9,496 nt of DNA from JBBQQK01 sp038216025 (GTDB taxonomy: Bacteria; Patescibacteriota; UBA1384; XYA2-FULL-43-10; 1-14-0-10-43-13): assembly GCA_038216025.1 (NCBI GenBank), contig JBBQQK010000038.1:1-9496 (forward strand), in the 5' to 3' direction. Position numbers and translations under genes: made by a program. Shown here in pieces: positions 1-4,652 of the stretch (positions are counted from its first letter, which is position 1; the number at the start of each line of letters is the position of its first letter). Below the pieces are notes generated by a model that was not told the origin of the DNA, searched no databases, and saw only the letters and a list, made by a program, of their open reading frames with translations.

Positions 1-705
1 AAAAAAGGTAAAAGTGTAGCCGAAGATCGTCAAAGATATTTCTGCAAGGATTGTAAAAGTTACTTTCAAAACAAAAAGCGAACAAAAAGATTAGAACAAA
101 AACTCTACGAAGAGTATGCAAATGGCCGCAAAACTCTGAAGATATTGGCCAAAGAAAATGATCGAAGTATCAACTGGGTTAAGTCAAAACTAGCAAAGGC
201 CCAATCTCTTAAAAAAGAAATTAAACCAGATGGTTACGTTATGATTGCCGACTGCACATTCTTCGGACGAGGATACGGTTTCATAATATTTAGAGCGGTA
301 GAATTAAAGAAAAATATCTACATAAATTCCTTAATGTTTGAAACAATTTACGAGTATCAAAAAGGAAAAATGCACATTGAAAAATTAGGCTTTAAAATCA
401 AGGCGATCGTATTAGATGGTAGACCTGGAGCGAGAAATATATTCAATGATGTCCCAGTCCAGATGTGCCATTTTCATCAAAAACAGATTGTCCAGAGGTA
501 CTTAACTTTAAGGCCAAGATTGCTCGCTAGCATCGAATTAAAGACAAATACAGGTCAAAAAGTAAAAATAGCCAAAGCCGATTCGACCTACTTTAATAAG
601 GAAAATATAGCGTTTTTAAAAGATAACCAAACCGAAAGCTTTATCCCGGATACCCGCATGTCTAACTTCTCCAGATGCTCCCTACACAACGCTTACCAAA
701 ATTGA
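1..705 (+). pseudogene. Transposase remnant, MULE/IS256-like, with lost C-terminus
   Basis: The reading frame is open from base 1, so the true start lies outside the window; the first in-frame start-like codon is a TTG at 145. The visible N-terminus has a CKDC pair, the second half of a zinc ribbon. A helix-turn-helix-like stretch follows (KILAKENDRSINWVKSKL). Then come the first catalytic Asp (IADCTFFGR), the second Asp (VLDGRPG) and the CHFHQ motif usual in MULE-type transposases. Family resemblance stops near base 540 (ASIELK). The catalytic Glu region and the rest of the C-terminal half are absent, and the frame continues through unrelated sequence to a stop at 703-705. The enzyme would cut and join DNA ends if intact; this copy should be inactive. 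The exact IS family is not certain. Confidence 0.8.
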
Positions 706-793
706 AACTGGTGTTATTAAAAAACCTTCGGTTTTTGTAGTTAGCAAAATCGCGAAAGCTCTCAATGTTTCCATTGAGGATTTACTAAGATAA
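620..793 (+). pseudogene. C-terminal remnant of an XRE-type helix-turn-helix regulator
   Basis: In frame 2, overlapping the tail of the transposase frame, translation gives PYTTLTKIETGVIKKPSV followed by VVSKIAKALNVSIEDLLR and a TAA stop at 791-793. This is the recognition helix and last helices of a Cro/C1-type repressor domain of about 65 residues. Upstream the frame is closed by a TAA at 617-619. The residues between (KALSRIPACLTSPDA) only loosely match the expected LTQEKLSRIAGV segment, so the first half is deleted or scrambled. No start codon or ribosome binding site serves it. I read it as a dead fragment. Its family is fairly certain; its original target is unknown. Confidence 0.72.
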
Positions 794-819
794 TGCTAGA
801 ATGAAGGTGTCTTTAATAG

Positions 820-847
820 TATGATTAAAAGTTAACTTTTAATCATA
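820..847. repeat. Perfect 28-bp palindrome
   Basis: The half-site TATGATTAAAAGTT is followed directly by its exact reverse complement, with no loop. It lies 28 bp upstream of the gene starting at 876 and 26 bp after the XRE remnant. A loopless perfect palindrome fits a dimeric repressor operator better than a terminator; only a broken T-rich run follows. Since the adjacent broken gene was an XRE repressor, this may be its orphaned operator, which is inference. A TATGAT at 820-825 inside it could serve as a -10 box, but no good -35 is visible. Confidence 0.6.
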
Positions 848-875
848 ACGAAAATTTTTAACTAAATAATATTTT

Positions 876-1370
876 ATGACAAATTTAGATTCTTCATCAT
901 CGAAACCAAGATCCGCGGCGGGATGGGTTTTTGGCGGACTATCTTTTATACCCTTGATCGGTGTGTTGTTCGGAATTATTGCTATTATCATTGGAGCAAT
1001 TAAGAAAATTAAAGGTCAAATATTTCTTGGAATTGCTGGAATCCTTTTTTCAGTCCTCTTGTATGGAGGCCTCTTTTATTTTAGCTTTGTTGCAAAAACA
1101 GGAGTATATGCGGACTTAAAAGTAAAACTGGCTTCCCAACTTATCAACACTGACGCAGGTCAGATTGCTCTGTATAAAAGTCAACACGGTAAACTCCCAG
1201 CAAAAATTAGTGACTTAGGCACACCGTCCCAAACAAGTATGTTTTTCACAACTGATCCTTGGATGACTGAACTCTCATATACACCTAAAAGCGATGGAAC
1301 ATTTGAATTGAGAAGTGCTGGACCTGACAAAGTTTTAAACACAGATGATGATATCAAGAAAACTTTCTAA
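876..1370 (+). CDS. Two-helix membrane protein with GspG-like C-terminal domain
   Basis: The product is 164 residues. After a polar Ser-rich start there are two hydrophobic segments at about 17-42 and 48-73, as in DUF4190-type small membrane proteins. Residues 92-164 resemble the globular C-terminal domain of major pseudopilins (GspG): a helix reading QIALYKSQHGKLP, then DPWMTELSYTPKSDGTFELRSAGPD and an acidic end NTDDD, which in GspG is a calcium-binding loop. No prepilin peptidase site is present, so it is probably not an assembled pilin; the fold may be used as an extracytoplasmic domain anchored by the two helices. No Shine-Dalgarno site precedes the ATG. The next gene starts 10 bp after its stop and is probably co-transcribed. 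Specific function unknown. Confidence 0.8.
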   Translation: MTNLDSSSSKPRSAAGWVFGGLSFIPLIGVLFGIIAIIIGAIKKIKGQIFLGIAGILFSVLLYGGLFYFSFVAKTGVYADLKVKLASQLINTDAGQIALYKSQHGKLPAKISDLGTPSQTSMFFTTDPWMTELSYTPKSDGTFELRSAGPDKVLNTDDDIKKTF

Positions 1371-1380
1371 TTTCAACAAA

Positions 1381-1929
1381 ATGGAAAATCAAATTAAAAA
1401 TCAATTATCTCCCGATGAAAAGATTGTTTGGGAGGGAAAGCCCGACAAAAAATCTTTTCTTTTTATGGGACCATCTTGGTTTATTATCCCCTTTACTTTT
1501 TTGTGGTTTGGTTTTGCGTTATTTTGGGAAATTACCGCATGGACAAGCGGCGCACCTGTCTTCTTTCTGCTTTTTGGTGGATTGTTTGTAGCTATGGGTT
1601 TTTATATTACGATTGGTAGATTTTTTGTCGCAAGTAGAGAATATGACCACTTATATTATATATTAACTGATAAACGAGCAGTTATCCAGCAAGGAATTTC
1701 CAATATTGAATTTCAATCGGTTGATTTGAAAAAACTTAGCGATATTGAACTTCACTTAAAATCATCCGGCAAAGGCGACATCATTTTTGGTTCAAAAGGC
1801 ATGATGAATTTTTATATCCCTGGATGGCCAATGATGCGAAAATTTTATGCGCTACCACCTGCTTTCTATGGAATTGATAATGCTCAAGACCTTTACAAAA
1901 AAATTTCTATAATAAGAAATCCTTCTTAA
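1381..1929 (+). CDS. PH-domain-like membrane protein (YdbS/YdbT type)
   Basis: The product is 182 residues from the ATG at 1381. An in-frame ATG at 1345 would overlap the upstream gene and add residues unlike the family, so I chose the later one. The opening (LSPDEKIVWEGKP) is typical of bacterial PH-like (bPH_2) membrane proteins. Two transmembrane helices follow at about 31-51 and 57-79. Then comes the PH-like strand region from about residue 90 (YYILTDKRAVIQQG), the usual signature of this family. A short insert with GWPMMRKFYALPPAFYGI precedes the closing helix (NAQDLYKKI). Members are found in membranes but their ligand is mostly unknown. No ribosome binding site is seen; translation may be coupled to the preceding gene. 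Confidence 0.82.
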   Translation: MENQIKNQLSPDEKIVWEGKPDKKSFLFMGPSWFIIPFTFLWFGFALFWEITAWTSGAPVFFLLFGGLFVAMGFYITIGRFFVASREYDHLYYILTDKRAVIQQGISNIEFQSVDLKKLSDIELHLKSSGKGDIIFGSKGMMNFYIPGWPMMRKFYALPPAFYGIDNAQDLYKKISIIRNPS

Positions 1930-1969
1930 AGGACCTCGTCGATATTAAAAATGGCCAACAATTTTTTTC

Positions 1970-2050
1970 CGAAAAACCCCAGTCCGAAACCCGCCCACAT
2001 TCCTCCCAGACCCCTCCTGCGGGCGGGAAATCAGCCGAGGCAGGGCGAAT
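1970..2050. other. GC-rich intergenic patch with inverted repeat
   Basis: The gap between the PH-like gene and the phosphatase pseudogene holds a stretch far richer in G and C than its surroundings. CCCGCCC at 1990-1996 can pair with GGGCGGG at 2021-2027 across a 24-base loop. No ORF of note crosses it. It could be a dispersed intergenic repeat or the remains of a terminator. I cannot tell which from a single copy. Confidence 0.4.
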
Positions 2051-2083
2051 CCGCATTTGACAAAGCTAATTACAAGTAAAGCT

Positions 2084-2625
2084 ATGTCTGTAAAAATTAC
2101 TTATTTCGTTCATGGAACCACTACCGATAATGAGCAATACATCTCGTCGGGGTGGAAAGATGTCGATATATCTGATCTGGGAGTTAGGCAGTCCGAGGAA
2201 TTTGCTCTCAAAACACTGATAAATTCGATGCCATTTTCTGTTCGGACCTAACTCGTGCAATCCACTCGGCCGAACTTTCTTTTAAAGACAGATTTCCAAT
2301 AAAAGTAGATGAAAGATTACGTGAATGTAATTATGGTGACTATAATGGTATATTGTCTTAAATTGTGCAACCGTTGCAAGAAAAGATGATAAATGATCGT
2401 TTTCCAAACGGTGAATCATATGAAGATGTTAAGAAAAGAATCGAAGCTTTTCTCGCTGGCATTAAAAATAACCATAATGGTTAGAATATTGCTATCGTTG
2501 CCCATAAATCTCCTCAAATTGCTCTAGATGTCCTCTTAAAGGGCATGACTTGGGATGAGGCATTCGCTACCGATTGGCGAAAAGTTGGCAAATGGCAACC
2601 AGGCTGGGAGTATACTTTAAATTAG
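2084..2625 (+). pseudogene. Histidine phosphatase (phosphoglycerate mutase-like) pseudogene
   Basis: The ATG at 2084 opens a frame reading KITYFVHGTTTDNE, the N-terminal phosphohistidine motif, with Val where LxRHG proteins have Arg before the His. That frame ends at 2251. Homology passes into frame 1 around 2215-2223 (KFDAIFCSDLTRAIHSAEL, RLRECNYGDYNG, FPNGESYEDVKKRIEAF, NIAIVAHKSPQIALDVLLK). The second frame is broken by TAA at 2359-2361 and TAG at 2482-2484, then ends naturally at 2623-2625 after QPGWEYTLN. Joined, the pieces make about 180 residues, a plausible full-length small phosphatase. One frameshift plus two stops means the gene is dead. Many residues are still conserved, so decay is recent. 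The Val may be a subfamily trait rather than damage. Confidence 0.85.
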
Positions 2626-2661
2626 GAACATAAAGTTTTAGACCCGAGCGTTCCGCCATTT

Positions 2662-2692
2662 AAAAATCGCTCAGCTTTTCTGAGCTGTTTTT
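2662..2692. terminator. Bidirectional intrinsic terminator
   Basis: The stem GCTCAG (2669-2674) pairs with CTGAGC (2680-2685) around a five-base CTTTT loop. It is flanked by five A on the left and five T on the right, so it can terminate transcripts from either side. It sits 37 bp after the phosphatase pseudogene and just beyond the end of the IS200 remnant. Confidence 0.75.
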
Positions 2693-2698
2693 AAATGT

Positions 2699-2732
2699 GT
2701 GAATCTCCACGGGCTTCTGCCCGTGGCTTCAC
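2699..2732. repeat. IS200/IS605-type end hairpin
   Basis: CCACGGGC (2707-2714) pairs with GCCCGTGG (2719-2726) over a TTCT loop. An outer GTGAA (2699-2703) pairs with TTCAC (2728-2732), leaving small unpaired bulges. Imperfect subterminal hairpins like this are what the Y1 transposase recognises as single-stranded DNA. It overlaps the last codons of the minus-strand tnpA remnant, so it marks the end of the element on the tnpA 3' side. Confidence 0.68.
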
Positions 2733-3049
2733 TTTAATTCAAGCTGAGCTTGCCCACTGTCCCCTTTTCCTTGCATTTCTATATACTTTTTGATGATTTT
2801 TTAGTTTGCGCCGACAGTGCTCACAAAGTATCCTACCGACCAGATACCGCTGTCATTATCATAGTAAATTTTTTCTAAGTATTTGAACTTCTTAACCATT
2901 TCACGAGCGGTATTACATTTTAATATTCTCACTGCTTCTGACACAGCCATCTTAGGCGCTATCGAGAGTAAAATATGCATGTGATCATCATCCGTGTTTA
3001 ATTAAAATATTTGAAGTTCAGGATGGCGCCTTTCGATGGCTTTCAAAAA
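2729..3049 (-). pseudogene. IS200-type Y1 transposase (tnpA) remnant
   Basis: On the minus strand one frame reads NTDDDHMHILLSIAPKM, which contains the HUH metal-binding pair (His-Met-His). It continues through KCNTAREMVKKFKYL, then GIWSVGYFVSTVGAN, and ends with KKYIEMQGKGDSGQAQLEL. The catalytic Tyr and its partner Gln (YxxxQ) are in YIEMQ. Two in-frame TAA codons, at 3002-3004 and 2801-2803, break it; the second separates the HUH site from the catalytic Tyr. The N-terminal third is missing: likely homology (FLKAIERRHPELQIF) fades near 3049, in the T-run of a terminator. The frame ends in a TGA at 2729-2731 inside the end hairpin. This copy cannot move by itself. The right-hand limit is uncertain. 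Confidence 0.8.
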
Positions 3050-3073
3050 ATCCGCCCCAGGATCCTGAGGCGG
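3045..3073 (-). terminator. Intrinsic terminator of the minus-strand gene pair
   Basis: Read on the minus strand, CCGCC pairs with GGCGG around the self-complementary core CAGGATCCTG, with one wobble pair, and is followed by ATTTTTT. It begins 5 bp after the stop of the 3079-3414 gene. It also marks where the IS200 remnant loses recognisable homology. Confidence 0.78.
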
Positions 3074-3078
3074 CGGTT

Positions 3079-3414
3079 TTATAATAAGTAGTCCATGGCA
3101 TGATCGGGCGAGTAGAAAACTATGACGCCAAACAACGTAAATTCTGACAAATACGCCAAATGGACCGTGGGCCCTACGACAACAGCTATTTTTTGCCAAG
3201 GAGCAGCTAACATTCTGCACTCACACAAAGCTTCTATCAGATATGTTTTTGTGAGTGAATTTGGAATCTTAAACAACACAGGAGAACCTTTTGCCTCAAG
3301 GAATATATCCAGTATCGCAGATTTGACACTAGAATCACTCTCAGTACAACACTGTACCACTAAAACGCCCTTCTCTATGGCGAAAGAGACCTTGCCATTT
3401 GCCTGAAAAATCAC
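3079..3414 (-). CDS. Small cytoplasmic protein, possibly STAS-like
   Basis: The product is 111 residues with a GTG start at 3414. AAGGAG lies 7 bases upstream (3422-3427), which decides the start. There is no signal peptide or membrane helix. Predicted strands and helices alternate: GKVSFAIEKGVLVVQ, then a helix after SDSSVKSAILDIFLEAKG, a strand PVLFKI, and later KIAVVVGPTVHLAYLSEF followed by VIVFYSPDHAMDYLL. The last part is reminiscent of STAS/SpoIIAA-like proteins, where a V(V)VG strand precedes a helix and an F(Y)S..EEAL-type closing helix. I do not recognise it firmly. It follows the 52-residue gene by 56 bp on the same strand, ends just before a strong terminator, and is divergent from the response regulator operon. 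The opposite-strand frame over it looks like a shadow. Confidence 0.72.
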   Translation of the reverse strand: MIFQANGKVSFAIEKGVLVVQCCTESDSSVKSAILDIFLEAKGSPVLFKIPNSLTKTYLIEALCECRMLAAPWQKIAVVVGPTVHLAYLSEFTLFGVIVFYSPDHAMDYLL

Positions 3415-3470
3415 TGGTTTACTCCTTCAATAATTTTTTAGATACAATTTGCATTGTACCCAAAATAAAT

Positions 3471-3629
3471 TCAGGGAATTGATTCTCCAAAATACTCACC
3501 GAACAGATCAACCACATCTTTTCCAATCATGTGATAATCTCTGTTTTTTTCCGAAGAATTAGTAACAATTGTTTTTTCAATCGCATTTACAAATTCCCGA
3601 CAAAGCCCATTTTCCCATTTTTGTTCCAT
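3471..3629 (-). CDS. 52-residue acidic small protein, unknown function
   Basis: Reading the minus strand from the ATG at 3627-3629 gives a 52-residue protein, starting MEQKWENGLCREFVNAIEKT and ending LFGEYFGESIP before a TGA at 3471-3473. The pattern looks like helix (CREFVNAIEKTIV), polar turn (NSSEKNRD) and second helix (GKDVVDLFGEYF). No membrane segment or known motif is visible. No Shine-Dalgarno site precedes it, but a TATAAT (3638-3643) lies so close that transcription would begin about at the start codon, suggesting a leaderless mRNA. It is probably co-transcribed with the 3079-3414 gene. Support comes from gene-like composition, the promoter and the context, not from homology. Confidence 0.6.
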   Translation of the reverse strand: MEQKWENGLCREFVNAIEKTIVTNSSEKNRDYHMIGKDVVDLFGEYFGESIP

Positions 3630-3637
3630 AATTGGTC

Positions 3638-3643
3638 ATTATA
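3638..3643 (-). promoter_or_regulatory. -10 box of a near-leaderless promoter
   Basis: On the minus strand this is a consensus TATAAT whose last base is 8 bases before the ATG at 3629, so the transcript would start at or within a few bases of the codon. A TTAACC about 15 bp upstream is a poor -35. The TTAAT repeats at 3667-3693 lie just upstream, so the divergent regulator could also act here. Confidence 0.5.
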
Positions 3644-3666
3644 GCCCACATGAGATTAAGGTTAAT

Positions 3667-3699
3667 TTAATAAAATATTAATATTTTATTAATTATTAT
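3667..3699 (+). promoter_or_regulatory. Response regulator binding site: three TTAAT repeats, 11-bp period
   Basis: TTAAT occurs at 3667, 3678 and 3689, exactly 11 bp apart, with a TTAAG in phase at 3656. The first 26 bases (3667-3692) also form a perfect palindrome with half-site TTAATAAAATATT. OmpR/PhoB-family regulators bind direct repeats at about this spacing, one per helical turn. The same three-repeat arrangement recurs at 4423-4455. It lies upstream of the response regulator gene, so autoregulation is the natural reading. Confidence 0.62.
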
Positions 3700-3705
3700 G
3701 GTACT

Positions 3706-3733
3706 TATATTCTCCTTGGTTTAGCTTTATAAT
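3706..3733 (+). promoter_or_regulatory. Candidate -10 boxes for the response regulator gene
   Basis: Two boxes are possible. TATATT at 3706-3711 is 6 bp after the third 11-bp repeat unit, similar to the layout at the peptide promoter, and would be activator-dependent because no -35 is seen. TATAAT at 3728-3733 matches consensus better and would give a leader of roughly ten bases that includes the AGGAG ribosome site (3741-3745). The sequence does not decide between them. Confidence 0.45.
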
Positions 3734-3751
3734 GATATTCAGGAGAATACT

Positions 3752-4426
3752 ATGAAAATTCTTATAATTGATGACGACAACGGCATAACATCTTTCTTAA
3801 AGAGAGCATTGCAAGAACAATGCTTTGAAGTTGATATTGCCAATACAGGAACAGATGGTTTATTTTACGCCAAGACTAATCAATATGATCTAATCGTCTG
3901 TGATTTTTTATTGCCTGGAAAAAACGGTGATCAAATCTGCACCGAATTGAGAGCTGAGAATATAAATTTACCCATTCTCATGCTTTCCGTTCAAGGCGAG
4001 CCTAGTCAAAAAGCATCTCTGTTAAATTGCGGAGCCGATGACTACCTTACCAAGCCATTTTCCCTAGAAGAATTAGTGGCGAGAGTTAAAGCTCTTTTGA
4101 GAAGACCAAAAAAGATGGAGCTAAGCAGATTAGTATGCGGCGATCTAGAAATTGATTCAGATGAGCATTCGGTCAAGAGAGCAAGCAAAGAAATTCACTT
4201 GCCGCTTAAAGAATTTATGTTGCTTGAATATTTAGCTAAAAATGCAGGCAGAGTAGTAACGAGATCTGAAATTATAGAGCATGTGTGGGATATGAATGCC
4301 GATTTATTTTCCAATACAATAGAAGCCCACGTTTCCAATATAAGAAAAAAAATAGATATACCTGGCAAATCCAATCTGATACATACAATTTCTGGCAGAG
4401 GTTATAAGATGGATGTTGGTGCTTAA
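3752..4426 (+). CDS. OmpR/PhoB-family response regulator
   Basis: The product is 224 residues with an ATG preceded by AGGAG at good spacing. Residues 1-117 are a receiver domain: the acidic pocket DDD (7-9), the phosphorylation site Asp51 (IVCDFLLPGKNG), the switch residue Ser79 and Lys101 in YLTKPFSLEEL. Residues 128-222 form a winged-helix DNA-binding domain (LPLKEFMLLEYLAKNAGRVV, then SNTIEAHVSNIRKKI and HTISGRGYKM), full length for the subfamily. It should be phosphorylated by the kinase encoded at 4653 and bind the 11-bp repeats found upstream of itself and of the peptide gene. ComA of Bacillus, the functional analogue suggested by the neighbours, belongs to a different (LuxR-type) output family. 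Confidence 0.95.
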   Translation: MKILIIDDDNGITSFLKRALQEQCFEVDIANTGTDGLFYAKTNQYDLIVCDFLLPGKNGDQICTELRAENINLPILMLSVQGEPSQKASLLNCGADDYLTKPFSLEELVARVKALLRRPKKMELSRLVCGDLEIDSDEHSVKRASKEIHLPLKEFMLLEYLAKNAGRVVTRSEIIEHVWDMNADLFSNTIEAHVSNIRKKIDIPGKSNLIHTISGRGYKMDVGA

Positions 4427-4455
4427 TATATATTTAATCATTTATTAATAATTGC
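4423..4455 (+). promoter_or_regulatory. Second set of three TTAAT repeats, upstream of the peptide gene
   Basis: TTAAT occurs at 4423, 4434 and 4445, again exactly 11 bp apart, and the first copy overlaps the stop codon of the response regulator. A degenerate fourth (TTATT) is in phase at 4456. The match in motif, spacing and number to 3667-3699 indicates the same protein binds both. The array occupies the place of a -35 box for the TACAAT at 4460, so activation of the peptide gene is likely. Confidence 0.62.
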
Positions 4456-4459
4456 TTAT

Positions 4460-4465
4460 TACAAT
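4460..4465 (+). promoter_or_regulatory. Candidate -10 box for the peptide gene
   Basis: TACAAT lies 33 bases before the GTG start. No -35 hexamer is present at 16-18 bp; the TTAAT repeats fill that position. The resulting leader of about 26 bases would contain the AAAGGAG ribosome site at 4486-4492. Confidence 0.42.
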
Positions 4466-4497
4466 AAGGCTGATGAGAATTAATCAAAGGAGAATCT

Positions 4498-4605
4498 GTG
4501 AAAGACATTATGCAGAAGGCTCTAACAAGCAAAAGCCAAAGGAGTCAGGAAGACGCTGAAAAAATCATTTTGGCTTCTGAGCCTATGGCGCCTTGGGCTT
4601 GGTAA
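4498..4605 (+). CDS. 35-residue Trp-ending peptide, candidate ComX-like prenylated pheromone precursor
   Basis: A GTG start at 4498 has AAAGGAG (4486-4492) five bases before it, the best ribosome site in the operon. The peptide begins MKDIMQKALTS, has a charged middle (SKSQRSQEDAEK) and ends ILASEPMAPWAW. It has no membrane segment or secretion signal. It lies between a response regulator and a sensor kinase whose operon ends with an isoprenyl-synthase-like protein, the component list of comQXPA. In the ComX peptides I recall, the prenylated Trp is third from the end; here Trp33 is third from the end and Trp35 is last. It is shorter than typical ComX precursors (over 50 residues). The coding call is strong for so short a gene; the pheromone role is inference. 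Confidence 0.68.
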   Translation: MKDIMQKALTSKSQRSQEDAEKIILASEPMAPWAW

Positions 4606-4611
4606 TATGCA

Positions 4612-4637
4612 AAGCCGGATGTGCAAACATCCGGCTT
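4612..4637 (+). other. 11-bp hairpin with GCAA tetraloop, no T-run
   Basis: AAGCCGGATGT (4612-4622) pairs perfectly with ACATCCGGCTT (4627-4637) around GCAA, a stable GNRA tetraloop. It starts 7 bases after the peptide stop and ends 15 bases before the kinase start. The sequence after it (AACCATTAAAACCCC) has no T-run, so it is not a standard terminator. A likely role is to protect the peptide mRNA 3' end or cause partial termination, giving far more peptide than kinase. Confidence 0.6.
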
Positions 4638-4652
4638 AACCATTAAAACCCC

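Noticed and set aside
1345..1380. Earlier ATG for the PH-like gene
   Set aside because: It would overlap the previous gene by 26 bases and add residues that do not fit the family, whereas the ATG at 1381 starts just before the LSPDEKIVWEGKP opening.
2359..2484. Stop-codon recoding in the phosphatase gene
   Set aside because: TAA and TAG both occur in frame and both are used as ordinary stops in the window, and a frameshift is also present, so loss of function explains it better.
2699..2732. CRISPR repeat or tRNA-like hairpin
   Set aside because: There is a single copy, with no spacer periodicity and no cloverleaf; its position at the tnpA end explains it as an IS end.
3050..3220. Minus-strand ORF upstream of the IS200 remnant as a gene of its own
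   Set aside because: Only its last dozen or so codons resemble tnpA. The rest runs through a terminator and is a shadow of the 3079-3414 gene.
3122..3406. 94-residue plus-strand ORF opposite the STAS-like gene
   Set aside because: The minus-strand frame has a well-spaced ribosome site, a strong terminator and protein-like alternation of strands and helices; the plus frame has none of these.
4612..4637. Classic intrinsic terminator after the peptide gene
   Set aside because: No T-run follows the stem on either strand, and the kinase gene 15 bases later has no promoter that I can see.
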